Assembly: GCF_902459765.1 (NCBI RefSeq)
Contig: NZ_CABPSP010000011.1
Location: 124,001 to 188,000 of the forward strand
DNA: 64,000 nt
Source: Pandoraea anapnoica
Lineage (GTDB): Bacteria; Pseudomonadota; Gammaproteobacteria; Burkholderiales; Burkholderiaceae
Direction of reading: 5' to 3'
In this document: positions 1 to 8,904 of the stretch, one piece after another
How positions within the stretch are numbered: position 1 is the first letter of the stretch
Layout: every line of letters begins with the position of its first letter
The notes under the pieces: model-generated
The model's database searches: none
The model's input: only the letters and a program-made list of their open reading frames with translations
What the model was told of the DNA's origin: nothing
Translations under genes and position numbers: made by a program

Positions 1-518
1 TGCCAGAACGGCGTGCCGGAGCTGGCCGTGGGCTGGGCGCGCAGATCGAAGTGGGCGTCGAAGTTGAGAATCAGAATCGGCTCGTCGCGAAGACGGTCAC
101 CGTAGTGTTCCGCCACGCCCAGGAACGTGCCATAAGCGATCTCGTGTCCGCCGCCCAGCACCACCGGACGCGCTCCCGCCGCCAATACTTCCGCTACACG
201 ATGGCCCAGCGCGGCTTGCGCCGCTTCGAGCCGTTCGTCGGCACACACGATGTTGCCGCCGTCGAACACGGACGGCGTGCCCTGCACGGGCAGGCTCGCC
301 AGTGCCCGGCGCAGCATGTCCGGACCGGCCACAGCGCCCTGACGTCCATGATTGCGGCGCACGCCTTCGTCGCTGCAAAAGCCCAGTACCACTGCGCCGC
401 CCGCCACTTCCGATGCTTCGCAAGCATCGTAGTCGCGCAGCACCTGATGCAGACGCAGCGTGTGGCCTGTTTCGCCGGTATCCACACGGCCTTGCCAGAC
501 CGCTCGATCGATTGTCAT
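1..518 (-). CDS. hutG: Formimidoylglutamase HutG, arginase family (C-terminus cut off by window edge)
   Basis: Ureohydrolase-family enzyme expected to hydrolyse N-formimidoyl-L-glutamate to glutamate and formamide in histidine degradation. I translated the minus strand from the ATG at 518, and the frame stays open to the window edge (172 residues seen). Visible motifs are the substrate-loop segment DEGVRRNHGRQGA near residues 50-62, the metal ligand motif GGGHEIAYG (122-130), and DAHFD (154-158), which together carry the Mn-binding His and Asp residues of the arginase fold. The N-terminus (MTIDRAVWQGRVD) resembles proteobacterial HutG rather than arginase or agmatinase. It lies 85 bases downstream of an amino-acid ABC importer on the same strand, so the importer may feed histidine degradation; this is inference. 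Confidence 0.85.
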   Translation of the reverse strand, partial: MTIDRAVWQGRVDTGETGHTLRLHQVLRDYDACEASEVAGGAVVLGFCSDEGVRRNHGRQGAVAGPDMLRRALASLPVQGTPSVFDGGNIVCADERLEAAQAALGHRVAEVLAAGARPVVLGGGHEIAYGTFLGVAEHYGDRLRDEPILILNFDAHFDLRAQPTASSGTPFW

Positions 519-603
519 ACGTTTTCCTGCCTTACCTGCTCGTTACCGAATTACTTTGCGTTCTGCGTTGCCTTGCACCGGCGCTGCCGGTGCCGCCAGG
601 TCG

Positions 604-1386
604 TTACGCCGAACGCGAAATGACCGCTTGCAGGAATTCACGCGTACGCGCTTCGCGCGGCGCAGTGAAAATCTGCTCCGGCGAGCCGGCTTCGATGATG
701 CGGCCCTGATCCATCACGACCACCACGTCGGCGACTTCGCGAGCGAAGCCCATTTCGTGCGTGACGACGAGCATCGTCATCCCGTCGTTCGCGAGCGCTT
801 TCATGACTTGCAGCACTTCGCCGACCAGTTCCGGATCGAGTGCCGACGTCGGTTCGTCGAACAGCATGACCTGCGGCTGCATGGCGAGCGCGCGGGCAAT
901 CGCCACGCGCTGCTTCTGGCCACCCGACAGCGTGCCCGGGTAGACGTCCGCCTTCGCGGAGAGACCCACCTTGGTGAGAAGTTCGCGAGCGAGCTTTTCG
1001 GCGTCGGCACTCTTCATGCCGCGCAGCTTGCGCGGTGCGAGCGTCACGTTATCGAGCACCGTCAGATGCGGAAACAGGTTGAACGACTGGAACACCATGC
1101 CCACTTCCGTGCGCAAATGATTGAGTGCGTTCTCGCCCATCATCTTGCCGTGATCTACGAGCTTCTTGCCGACGATCTCGATGGTGCCCTGCTCAGCCGT
1201 TTCAAGACCGTTGCAGCAACGCAGGAAGGTGCTCTTGCCCGAACCGCTCGGGCCAATGACCACGACGACCTGACGCGGCTGCACTTCAAAGTCGATGCCC
1301 TTGAGCACCTGATGGCTGCCGTAAGCCTTGCCCAGCCCTTCGATCTTGAGGATCGGGGCGCCGTTGGTTGTCTTCACTTCGCTCAT
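604..1386 (-). CDS. Polar amino-acid ABC transporter, ATP-binding subunit (GlnQ/HisP type)
   Basis: ATPase of a polar amino-acid importer, acting at the cytoplasmic face of the inner membrane; 260 residues, normal for the family. Walker [10 protein letters not shown] lies at 45-53, the Q-loop Gln near 100, signature LSGGQ at 153-157, Walker B LFDEPT at 175-180 and the switch His at 210. Its ATG overlaps the stop of the permease gene by four bases (ATGA), so the two are translationally coupled. The C-terminus fits the GlnQ/HisP/ArtP subgroup. The substrate cannot be read from this subunit; downstream hutG makes histidine a reasonable candidate. Confidence 0.93.
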   Translation of the reverse strand: MSEVKTTNGAPILKIEGLGKAYGSHQVLKGIDFEVQPRQVVVVIGPSGSGKSTFLRCCNGLETAEQGTIEIVGKKLVDHGKMMGENALNHLRTEVGMVFQSFNLFPHLTVLDNVTLAPRKLRGMKSADAEKLARELLTKVGLSAKADVYPGTLSGGQKQRVAIARALAMQPQVMLFDEPTSALDPELVGEVLQVMKALANDGMTMLVVTHEMGFAREVADVVVVMDQGRIIEAGSPEQIFTAPREARTREFLQAVISRSA

Positions 1387-2051
1387 TGCACGGCACCTCC
1401 GGCACGCAGGGACTTCTCGGCGCGCTGCAGCAGCAGCGTGGTGACACCGGTCAGAATCAGATAAACAAAAGCAATCGCCAGATACACTTCCAGCGAGCGA
1501 TACGACACGCTGATGATCTTCTGACCTTCGTGCATCACGTCATGAATCGTGAGCAGCGACACAAGGGCGGAGTTCTTGATCAGCGCGATGAATTCGTTGC
1601 CCAGCGGCGGGATCATGCGCACCACTGCCTGCGGCAGAATCACCGAGCGCATGGCCTGACCGTAAGGCATGCCGAGCGAGCGGGCGGCTTCCATCTGACC
1701 GCGCTCGATCGACTGGATGGCGCCACGCACGATTTCCGAGACATAAGCACCGCTATAGATGCCCAGACCCAGCACGCCGCACACGAACGCCGGCAGCAGA
1801 ATATTGAACTGAGGCAGACCAAAGAACAGGATGAAGAGCTGCACCAGCAGCGGCGTGCCACGAATGAACGTGACGTAAGCGGTACAGATGCCGTAGCGAA
1901 TGCGGTTGGCCGGATTGAGTCGGCCCATACCGACCAGCAAACCCAGGACACAGCCGAGGGCCAGGGCGCAGGCGGTGACTTCGACGGTCACGAGCGCGCC
2001 ACGCGCCAGGTCCATCCAGTTTGCCCACACCGGCGAAAAATCGAGTTCCAT
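1383..2051 (-). CDS. Polar amino-acid ABC transporter, permease subunit (HisMQ type)
   Basis: Inner-membrane permease of 222 residues, the usual size for the His/Glu/Gln/Arg permease family, with about five hydrophobic segments. The hallmark [12 protein letters not shown] is at 62-73. The EAA coupling loop, [13 protein letters not shown], begins near residue 121 and contacts the ATPase. Only one permease gene is present, so a homodimer is likely. It is 126 bases downstream of the binding-protein gene and overlaps the ATPase gene by four bases. Confidence 0.92.
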   Translation of the reverse strand: MELDFSPVWANWMDLARGALVTVEVTACALALGCVLGLLVGMGRLNPANRIRYGICTAYVTFIRGTPLLVQLFILFFGLPQFNILLPAFVCGVLGLGIYSGAYVSEIVRGAIQSIERGQMEAARSLGMPYGQAMRSVILPQAVVRMIPPLGNEFIALIKNSALVSLLTIHDVMHEGQKIISVSYRSLEVYLAIAFVYLILTGVTTLLLQRAEKSLRAGGAVQ

Positions 2052-2177
2052 GCGTACTCCGTCAGTTGCTCTACTGCGCTATTGCTTTATTACTTGGGCG
2101 AGCGACGTCACTCCAGCAGAAGTGACGGCCAACCCGCCCGGTATTGCTTAGGTAATACGTGATGCGAATGACGCGAC

Positions 2178-2915
2178 TTACTTCGAGGTGCCGAAGTACT
2201 TCGTCACCAGCGCGGCGTAGGTGCCGTCAGCACGCACCTTCTCCAGCGCCTTGTTCATTTCTTCGGTCAGCGCCTTGTCGTCCTTGCGCAGTGCGAAGCC
2301 ATAACGCTCGATGGTCAGGGTCTTGTCGAGCACCTTGACGCTCGGGTTGGCCTTTGCGTACAGCAGCGCGGCCGGCTTGCCCGTCACTGCGGCGTCGGCA
2401 CGACCAATCTTCACGAGTTCGAACATCTGGTCGTTCTTCTCGACTTCCACGCGCGAGACCTTCGGGTAGTTCTCCGTCAGGAACTGCACCGACTTCGTAC
2501 CGACCTGCACCGACACCTTCTTGCCGTTCAGATCGGCCGGTTCCTTGATGCTGGTGTTATCGGCCTTGACCATGATGGCCAGACCGCCGGTGTAGTACGG
2601 GTGCGTGAAGTTCACAGCCTTCAGGCGTTCGTCGGTGATGTAGATGGCCGATGCGGCCACGTCGACACGCTTGGACAGCACGGCCGGGATCAGACCCTTG
2701 AAGTCGATATCCGTCCACTCGACCTTCTTACCCATGGCCTTGCCCAGCGCTTCGATCATTTCGACGTCGAAGCCGGTGCGCTTGCCGTTATCCACATATT
2801 CGAACGGGGGGAACGTGGCGTCGGTGGCAACACGCAGCACGTCGTCAGCAGCGAAGACCTTGCTCGAGCAGGTGACGGCCAGCGCCATCGTGAACAGGAT
2901 GTGACGCAATTTCAT
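2178..2915 (-). CDS. Periplasmic amino-acid-binding protein of ABC importer
   Basis: Solute-binding protein family 3, 245 residues. A Sec signal peptide with a probable cleavage after VFA (residue 22) exports it to the periplasm, where it captures the amino acid for the downstream permease and ATPase. The mature start DVLRVATDATFPPFEY and the segment GFDVEMIEALGK are typical of GlnH/HisJ/ArtJ-like proteins. A good ribosome-binding sequence (AAGGAG) precedes the ATG. The IclR gene ends 39 bases upstream on the same strand, so all four genes may be one transcript. The ligand is not determinable here. Confidence 0.92.
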   Translation of the reverse strand: MKLRHILFTMALAVTCSSKVFAADDVLRVATDATFPPFEYVDNGKRTGFDVEMIEALGKAMGKKVEWTDIDFKGLIPAVLSKRVDVAASAIYITDERLKAVNFTHPYYTGGLAIMVKADNTSIKEPADLNGKKVSVQVGTKSVQFLTENYPKVSRVEVEKNDQMFELVKIGRADAAVTGKPAALLYAKANPSVKVLDKTLTIERYGFALRKDDKALTEEMNKALEKVRADGTYAALVTKYFGTSK

Positions 2916-2954
2916 CTGGTACTCCTTCGTGTAGTCTCGGTTCGGAAAAACCGG

Positions 2955-3710
2955 TTAAAAGTACTGCAATCGATTCGAAATACGCTCGGCTGCCGCCACC
3001 GTGAGGCGGATCAGCTCTTCGTGGCGCTGCGCCACACGCACGGCCGGCGCCATCAACGTGATGGTGCCCTCCAGATGTTCCTTCGCGGCAAAGACCGGGG
3101 CCGACACGCCCCAGACGCCGAAATCGACTTCGCTCTCCGACACCGCATAGCGTTGCTTGCGGATCTCTTCGATCTGCGCGGCCAAACGCTCCTGCGCGAC
3201 CGGCTGGCCAGCCAGTTGACGGCCAATCAGATTCTCGCGGGTGGTCTGAGGCAGGAAGGAGAGCAAGGCCTTGGCCGAGGCGCCATGCACCAGCGGGTGC
3301 GCGCGGCCTTTCGCGAACGAGCAACGCAGCGATTGCTCGCTCTCGTGCATGTCGAGGCAGACGACCTGACCGTTGGCGGCGACGAGCAGGCCGACAGTCT
3401 CCCCGGTGCGCTGCACGAGGGCGTCGATCTCTTCACGTGCCTGAGTCACAAGATGCGAGTTGTGGTCGAAACCCCACGCCAACTGCACGCCGACCGGACC
3501 CGGCTCGTAGAGCGCCTCATGGGCGTGCTCTTGTACCAGCCCCCACTTCTTGAGCGGAACGAGGTGGCGGTAAACCGTAGAGAGCGGCAGGCTCGTTTGC
3601 GCGGCGATCTCGCGTGCCGCGATCGGGCGTCCATGACGCGCTACAGTCACGAGGACTTGCAGTACGCGCTCGGAGACCGAATGAGCTTCGGTGGTGTCCA
3701 TCGTCTTCAA
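2955..3710 (-). CDS. IclR-family transcriptional regulator
   Basis: 251-residue DNA-binding regulator. An N-terminal winged helix-turn-helix (IAAREIAAQTSLPLSTVYRHL, about residues 30-50) is followed by an IclR effector-binding domain with the family-typical GASAKALLSF segment and a central Cys-rich face. It sits immediately upstream of, and on the same strand as, the amino-acid importer genes and hutG, so it probably regulates uptake or breakdown of that amino acid. Histidine genes are more often controlled by GntR-type HutC, so an IclR gene here would be an alternative arrangement. Confidence 0.88.
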   Translation of the reverse strand: MKTMDTTEAHSVSERVLQVLVTVARHGRPIAAREIAAQTSLPLSTVYRHLVPLKKWGLVQEHAHEALYEPGPVGVQLAWGFDHNSHLVTQAREEIDALVQRTGETVGLLVAANGQVVCLDMHESEQSLRCSFAKGRAHPLVHGASAKALLSFLPQTTRENLIGRQLAGQPVAQERLAAQIEEIRKQRYAVSESEVDFGVWGVSAPVFAAKEHLEGTITLMAPAVRVAQRHEELIRLTVAAAERISNRLQYF

Positions 3711-3874
3711 AAACCAAAGAAAGCAAAAAAATCAGCAGGCTGTGCCGCTGATGACGACATGGGCGCTATCTTGCGATGCAATTCCCAAAGTAAAAAATGT
3801 GATTCTCACCGGATGGTAACAAATTGGGAGATTACGCATAGGGACTTTCCCTTATGCATCGCGGAAGTTCGGCA

Positions 3875-3920
3875 TAAAAAAACGCCAGAGCCTTTGTGTG
3901 ACAAGGCATCTGGCGCTTTT
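3875..3920 (-). terminator. Bidirectional rho-independent terminator after the CoA-ligase gene
   Basis: Outer arms CGCCAGA (3883-3889) and TCTGGCG (3909-3915) enclose a second stem GCCTTtG/aCAAGGC. On the minus strand the stem is followed by seven T residues, placing it 27 bases past the ligase stop at 3947. On the plus strand it is followed by TTTT, so it could also work the other way. Confidence 0.85.
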
Positions 3921-3946
3921 AAGCAAGATTTGAATAAAGCTTCTGA

Positions 3947-5512
3947 TTAGCGACTCTTGGTAGCCATTTGCGAATTCGCAGCGTCCGATAGCCACTCGAT
4001 GAGAATCGGTTTTTGCACTTTCCCAAGTGCGCTCTTGGGCAGGTTCTCAAAAATGACGACGCGTCGCGGCAGTTTGAAGCGTGCGATGCGTGTGCCGAGA
4101 AAATCGAGTACGGAGGTCTGCGTCGCACCCGCTTGCGGTGTTGCCACCACCACGGCCACCGGAACTTCGCCCCAGCGTTCGTCCGGCACGCCGACGACCG
4201 ATGCTTCGAGCACGCCCGGGCAATCGACCAGCGCGTTTTCGATTTCGGCGGGATAGATGTTCTCGCCGCCCGAGATGATCATGTCCTTGCTGCGGCCGAC
4301 GACTTCGAAGTGACCGTCCTCACGCAAGCGCGCCAGATCGCCGGAGTGGAACCAGCCGTCGGCGAACGACACGTGACCGGGTGCACGCCAGTACTCTCGC
4401 ATCACGTTCGGTGCCCGCACGAGAATTTCGCCGACGTCGCCGAGTGCCACGTCCTGCCCCGCCGGGTCGACCAAACGCACTTCCACACCCGGACACGCAC
4501 GCCCCACCGCACCGGGATGCGCCTTCGCCTCGCCGAATCGCAACGCGATGGACACCGGCCCCGTCTCCGTTGCGCCATACACCTGCCCGAGCGGAATACC
4601 GCGTGCGTGGAAGGCGTCGATAGCGGACATCGGCACGACGCTCGATCCCGCCATCACACCACGCAGCGACGAGAGATCGCTTGCCGCCCACGCGGGGTGC
4701 GTTTGCACCGCGCGCAGAGTGGCGGGCACCATCAGCGAGAGCGTCGGACGATGCCGTGCGACATCGGCGAGCCACGCCGCCGGATCGAAGCGCGGATGTA
4801 AGGTGACGCTCGCGCCGCAGAGCAACGCGGGCAGCGTCTGAATGCACAGACCGCCGACGTGAAACATCGGCAGTGTCGAAAGAATGTGATCGTCGGCACA
4901 CATATCGTGCGACCACCAGCTCGCTTCGGCATTGGCCAGCAGCCCGGCCTGCGTGTGCAACGCGCCCTTGGGTTCGCCGGTCGTGCCGGACGTATAAGCC
5001 AGCAACACGGGGGCATCGGCAGGCACGTCCGGGTAGTCGACCGGCTTGACCGACGGCACCGCAATCAGGCCGTCGATGGGCGCGATGGCTGGCGGCGGCA
5101 GATCGGTGATGGCGTCCTGTTCGAGCAGGTCACGAATCTGACGTGCTGCGTCGCGATGCGTGGCGTCGAACCACAGCACGCGAACGCCCGCATGACGCAC
5201 GATGGCAGCCAGCTCCGGCACGGCAAGTCGGAAGTTCAGCGGCAGAAAGATGGCACCGGCGCGCGCGCAGGCAAAGAGCAGCGCCAGTTGCAATTCGTCG
5301 TTCAGACCGAGACAGGCGACGCGGTCGCCCGGCGCAATGCGCCACGTCTCGCGCAGATGACCGCCGACGCGCTCCACGCGTCGCCATAACGCGGCGTAAT
5401 CAGTCGTGAGGGCTTCGTCACCGAAACCGCAGCGCAGCGCCAGCCGTTTGGGCGTGGCGCGCGCATGACGGGCAAGCGCTTCTACAAAAGGCGTCAACTT
5501 CTTCTCCGTCAC
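3947..5512 (-). CDS. AMP-dependent acyl-CoA synthetase / carboxylate-CoA ligase
   Basis: Adenylate-forming enzyme of about 521 residues that should activate a carboxylic acid to its CoA thioester through an acyl-AMP. Motifs: P-loop YTSGTTGEPKG (173-183), YGATE (312-316), GWFHSGDLA (386-394), SGGENIYP (414-421) and the C-terminal catalytic Lys in ALGKVQK (Lys498). It resembles medium- or long-chain and MenE-like synthetases; the substrate is unknown. The start is uncertain: I chose GTG at 5512 from homology length, but no good Shine-Dalgarno precedes it, and GTG at 5572 is an alternative. The frame stays open far upstream, overlapping the dehydrogenase gene, which is an artefact. It is the last gene of the minus-strand catabolic unit. 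Confidence 0.88.
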   Translation of the reverse strand: MTEKKLTPFVEALARHARATPKRLALRCGFGDEALTTDYAALWRRVERVGGHLRETWRIAPGDRVACLGLNDELQLALLFACARAGAIFLPLNFRLAVPELAAIVRHAGVRVLWFDATHRDAARQIRDLLEQDAITDLPPPAIAPIDGLIAVPSVKPVDYPDVPADAPVLLAYTSGTTGEPKGALHTQAGLLANAEASWWSHDMCADDHILSTLPMFHVGGLCIQTLPALLCGASVTLHPRFDPAAWLADVARHRPTLSLMVPATLRAVQTHPAWAASDLSSLRGVMAGSSVVPMSAIDAFHARGIPLGQVYGATETGPVSIALRFGEAKAHPGAVGRACPGVEVRLVDPAGQDVALGDVGEILVRAPNVMREYWRAPGHVSFADGWFHSGDLARLREDGHFEVVGRSKDMIISGGENIYPAEIENALVDCPGVLEASVVGVPDERWGEVPVAVVVATPQAGATQTSVLDFLGTRIARFKLPRRVVIFENLPKSALGKVQKPILIEWLSDAANSQMATKSR

Positions 5513-5610
5513 AAGAGAGACGGCGAGGCGATCGCCACCTGGCAACCTCGCCGATTCGCTGAACCACGGCACTCCGGATGGGCGATGCGAAAGCCTCGCC
5601 CGCGGATAAC

Positions 5611-6855
5611 TTACTCGTCGCGCTCGCCCGGCTCGTACAACGCTTCGCGGCCAATGCGGTCGAGGCACAGCTCGGCCGTCCACGGCAACATCAGCGCGCC
5701 GCAACGCGAATCGCGATACATGCGTTCGAGCGGCAAGGTCTTGAGCATCGACTGGCCGCCGCACGTGCGAATCGCGAGACGGCACAACTCGTTGGCATTC
5801 TCCATGATCGTGTACTGCGCTGCATACGCGCGCAGACGGGCTTCCTTGCCCGGATCGGCACGGCCGTCCTGCAAGGCCCGCAGGAACAGCGCGCGCGTTT
5901 GCTCCAGCATGATGTGCATTTGCGCGACGGCGATCTGTTTCGTCGGATACATGCGACGCTTGACCGGCGCACCCATGCCTTCGGCTTCGCCGCGCAGATA
6001 TTTGACGGTGAAGTCGTACGCTGCCTGCGCGATCCCCATATAGGTCGGCGCAAGCGTCATGAACATGTGCGGCCAGCGGCTCGCAGCCTGATAGTAGACG
6101 CCGCGTGGCATCAATTGCAGTTCGTCCGGGACGAACACGTCCTTGAAGAGCAGCGTACGCGAGACGGTGCCGCGCATGCCGAGCGGATCCCAGTCGCCGG
6201 TGACGGTCACGCCAGGGGCATCGCCCGGCACGGCGATGTAGAACGTGTCCTTCATCGACAGCTCGGGCTTGTCTTCCGTACACAGCACGCCGTAGTAGTT
6301 CGCCGCGCCCGAGAGCGATGCAAAGATCTTGCGGCCGTTGATCATCCAGCCGCCGTCGACCTTCGTCGCCGTGGTGCCGAACGGCGCTTTGCCTGCGGCC
6401 GCTGCGCTGCCTTCCGAGAACGGCTGCGCGTAGATCGCGCCGTCCTGAATTACACGCTCGAAATGGTGCTTGCGATAGCCCGCATGTTCAGCGCGTTGCT
6501 CGGGCGTCATGTCGAGATCGTCGGACAGAATGCCGGTCCACATCATCGAGCAGGTGTGCATGTTGAACGTGAGCGCAGTCGCACCACAATGACGGCCCAG
6601 CTCGGCGGACACCATCATGTACGTGGCGAAGTCGGCGCCCAGCCCGCCGTCTTCTTCCGGGATGCACAACTTCAACAGACCGGCGGCGCGCATGTCGTCG
6701 TAGTTCTCGAACGGGAACGACGCTTCGCGGTCCCAGCGCGCCGCGCGCGGGGCGAGCGATTCACGGCCGACCTGTTCTGCCAGCGCCAGCAGGCGCCGCT
6801 GCTTGTCCGTGAGCGGGAAGTGCTCGCCGACGATCGAGGGAGGCTGATAGGCCAC
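5611..6855 (-). CDS. Acyl-CoA-dehydrogenase-fold flavoprotein, catalytic motif atypical
   Basis: 414 residues with the three-part acyl-CoA dehydrogenase layout (helical N-domain, beta middle domain near 140-240, helical C-domain). The flavin-contacting segment normally read as TEPxxGSD is QPFSEGSAAAAG (144-155), and the usual C-terminal YEG region with the catalytic Glu is replaced by RDSRCGALMLPWTAE (381-395). It may therefore be an unusual dehydrogenase or an FMN/FAD monooxygenase of the same fold (the DszC or HsaA type). The divergent flavin-reductase gene at 8905 would suit a two-component monooxygenase. Gap to the hydrolase gene upstream is 21 bases, so they are co-transcribed. Confidence 0.85.
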   Translation of the reverse strand: MAYQPPSIVGEHFPLTDKQRRLLALAEQVGRESLAPRAARWDREASFPFENYDDMRAAGLLKLCIPEEDGGLGADFATYMMVSAELGRHCGATALTFNMHTCSMMWTGILSDDLDMTPEQRAEHAGYRKHHFERVIQDGAIYAQPFSEGSAAAAGKAPFGTTATKVDGGWMINGRKIFASLSGAANYYGVLCTEDKPELSMKDTFYIAVPGDAPGVTVTGDWDPLGMRGTVSRTLLFKDVFVPDELQLMPRGVYYQAASRWPHMFMTLAPTYMGIAQAAYDFTVKYLRGEAEGMGAPVKRRMYPTKQIAVAQMHIMLEQTRALFLRALQDGRADPGKEARLRAYAAQYTIMENANELCRLAIRTCGGQSMLKTLPLERMYRDSRCGALMLPWTAELCLDRIGREALYEPGERDE

Positions 6856-6876
6856 GGTTGTCTCCTGATGTTTGTT

Positions 6877-7713
6877 CTAGAGCGTTGCGAGGAAGGTGCG
6901 CACCTCGGCATCGAAGGCAGCCGGATGTGTCAGATTCATGAGGTGGCCTGCGCCGGGCAGGCAGACGTAGCGCGCGTCGGGAATCGACTCAGCCATGCGC
7001 GCCATCACTTTCGGCGGCGCGTTGGTGTCGTGTTCGCCCGCGATCAGCAACACCGGCACGTTCAGACGCATCAGTGCCGCGCGCTGCTCGAAGCCGACGA
7101 GTGCCTGCAACGCGGCGCGATAGGCGGGCGGCGTGAGCGCGCCCATCGCGTCGACGGCCAGTGCATGTGCGCTCGCGCGTGTCACGTCATCAGGCTCGCC
7201 GAGCATGCCCGGCACGATCGCTTCGGCCATCTCGCGCAGAGTCTTGCCCGCGTCGAGCGGCGCGGTACGCTGACGCACGAACTCGCGCTGGAAGTCGCCG
7301 TCCGGCTTACCGAATGCCGGTGACGTGCCACACAGCACGAGGCCAGCGACGTCGCAGGTCGAGGGTGCGCCGCGCGCCATCAGTTCCTGCACGACCATGC
7401 CGCCCATGCTGTGTCCGACCAGGACAAAGCGTGGTGCGACTGATGCAGGCGACGTCGAGCGCAACGTATCGAGCAACACGAGAAGGCTGTCGGCAAGCGC
7501 CGCCATCGTCGGTTCGGCTGGCATCGCGCTGTCCCCATAGCCCGGCATGTCCCACGCCACGACCCGGTAACCAGCGGCGACGAACGTGTCGAACTGCCCG
7601 GGCCACACGTGACGGTTGCCGCCGATACCATGCAACAGGACGAGCGTGAGTGGGCCGTCGCCGGACTCGCGATAGGCAGGGCAGGCAGGCGCGGCCATCG
7701 TGGGCGACGTCAT
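6877..7713 (-). CDS. Alpha/beta-hydrolase
   Basis: 278-residue alpha/beta-hydrolase. Oxyanion-region HGIGG is at 29-33, the nucleophile elbow GHSMG at 100-104 (Ser102), a probable acid Asp229 in GEHDTN, and catalytic His257 in GAGHLMN. The start is the ATG at 7713, which overlaps the stop of the dioxygenase gene by four bases (ATGA); a longer in-frame start exists but would intrude into that gene. In a ring-cleavage pathway this enzyme could open or deformylate the ring-fission product, like NicD or MhpC, but the exact reaction cannot be assigned. Confidence 0.88.
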   Translation of the reverse strand: MTSPTMAAPACPAYRESGDGPLTLVLLHGIGGNRHVWPGQFDTFVAAGYRVVAWDMPGYGDSAMPAEPTMAALADSLLVLLDTLRSTSPASVAPRFVLVGHSMGGMVVQELMARGAPSTCDVAGLVLCGTSPAFGKPDGDFQREFVRQRTAPLDAGKTLREMAEAIVPGMLGEPDDVTRASAHALAVDAMGALTPPAYRAALQALVGFEQRAALMRLNVPVLLIAGEHDTNAPPKVMARMAESIPDARYVCLPGAGHLMNLTHPAAFDAEVRTFLATL

Positions 7714-8759
7714 GATGCGAATTCGCCTTGCAGTTGCCCTTCGCGCACAACCACGTCGCCATCGAGTGCGATCGTGCATTTACGCAGCGGCAGATCGAAG
7801 TGACCCAGCGTGTGGCGTCCCGCGACCTCGTTGGCCCCCGTCGAATAAAGGAAGTTGCCTGCGAAGGCGCGCTGCTCCGTGCCGTTGCAATCGCGCTTGT
7901 CGTAGCAGGCGAGTGCGTCCCAGCGGGCGCGCGGGTTCAGGCCGAAGCCGACGTGCGACACGGCGTACGCCTCGCGGTCGCCCCACGCGGCGAAGTAGTC
8001 GCGCATGAGATCGACGTCCACGCCCTCTCCGTCGATGGCCACGACATAGTCGTCCTCGACGGTAAGCGCGATGCGATCCCGCAAGTATTGTTTGAAGGTG
8101 AGATTGATGTCGCCCGGTGCGAGCACGAGCTGGCCGTTGACGCTATGCGCAGCGGGAAACGCCAGCGCGAGGCCGCCAGGCCAATGCGCGACCTGCCCCG
8201 GTTTGGCGCACCAGCCCCAGACGCCCCCCACACGCGCGTCGCGAAGTCCGATGCGCAAATCGGTACCGGCAGCGGACGTCACGTGCATTTCTGCTGCACT
8301 GCGCAAACGCTTGATCGCGGCGCGCACCTTCGGCTCCAGCGCCGGGTCGGTGGCGCAGCGCTCCAGAATCTCGGGATGTTCGTTGGACACCATCAGCACG
8401 CGCGCGCCGCCGCCCAGAATCTCGGGCAGTTCGGGGGCGTGTAACAGGCCTTCGACGGTGCAGTCGACGACGAGCGTCGCCGCCTTGAGGGCGGCCACGA
8501 CGGGGGCCAGTTGCCCCAGCGCGTCGCTTGCGCCGGTCGAGCGCACAGGCACCGGCGCACTGACACGCGCACTGGGTACGACCAGCCGGAACGGCCTTGC
8601 GCCAAGCGCCTCGGCGGCCAACTGCGCCAATTCCACATTGACAGGCCGGGATTGCGTTTCAGCTACAATCGCCACCACATCACCGGGTCGTATGTCGCAG
8701 CGCCGCAAGGTCTCGGCAAATACGTCGATCCACTTATGCTCGATTCGCTCGATCAGCAT
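7710..8759 (-). CDS. NicX-like 2,5-dihydroxypyridine 5,6-dioxygenase family protein (M29-like fold)
   Basis: 349 residues from the ATG at 8759, chosen because AGGAG precedes it at good spacing and the length matches NicX (about 350). NicX is a non-haem Fe(II) extradiol-type dioxygenase that opens 2,5-dihydroxypyridine to N-formylmaleamate. The segment YAVSHVGFGLNPRARW (His269) and GHFDLPLRKC (His320, Asp322) align with the two-His, one-Asp iron ligands I recall for Pseudomonas putida NicX. The family also includes M29 aminopeptidases, but length and the HxD context favour NicX. It leads an operon with a hydrolase, an acyl-CoA-dehydrogenase-like protein and a CoA ligase, unlike the nic cluster, so the real ring substrate may differ. 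Confidence 0.8.
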   Translation of the reverse strand: MLIERIEHKWIDVFAETLRRCDIRPGDVVAIVAETQSRPVNVELAQLAAEALGARPFRLVVPSARVSAPVPVRSTGASDALGQLAPVVAALKAATLVVDCTVEGLLHAPELPEILGGGARVLMVSNEHPEILERCATDPALEPKVRAAIKRLRSAAEMHVTSAAGTDLRIGLRDARVGGVWGWCAKPGQVAHWPGGLALAFPAAHSVNGQLVLAPGDINLTFKQYLRDRIALTVEDDYVVAIDGEGVDVDLMRDYFAAWGDREAYAVSHVGFGLNPRARWDALACYDKRDCNGTEQRAFAGNFLYSTGANEVAGRHTLGHFDLPLRKCTIALDGDVVVREGQLQGEFAS

Positions 8760-8904
8760 ATCGTCTCCTGAGCGTCTGACCCTTGCGCCCTTGCCGGGCA
8801 ACGTTGGCCGTCACGCGTCTTGTCGATCTGTTGTTCGTGCCATAGTATATGAATATTCATACAAATCAACCCGATCAAATTAGCCGGACGGGAGTGCAGG
8901 GAAA
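8760..8904. promoter_or_regulatory. Divergent promoter region with 14-bp palindromic operator
   Basis: This 145-base gap separates the NicX-like operon (minus) from the flavin reductase and MarR genes (plus). It contains the perfect palindrome TATGAATATTCATA at 8848-8861 in an A+T-rich stretch, the size and composition of a MarR-dimer site. The MarR protein encoded at 9432 is the obvious candidate ligand. Promoter boxes for both directions would overlap the site, but I cannot fix them with certainty. Confidence 0.65.

Noticed and set aside
2601-3950. 449-codon plus-strand ORF across the IclR gene
   Set aside because: Antisense of the binding-protein and IclR genes; no domain resemblance and no ribosome-binding site of its own.
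5513-6283. Long upstream extension of the CoA-ligase frame (total 778 codons)
   Set aside because: It overlaps the dehydrogenase gene in another frame, and its Arg/Ala/His-rich translation has no family features; high-G+C frames stay open by chance.
5578-7323. 581-codon plus-strand ORF opposite the dehydrogenase and hydrolase genes
   Set aside because: Shadow frame; composition Arg/His/Gln-rich without recognisable motifs.
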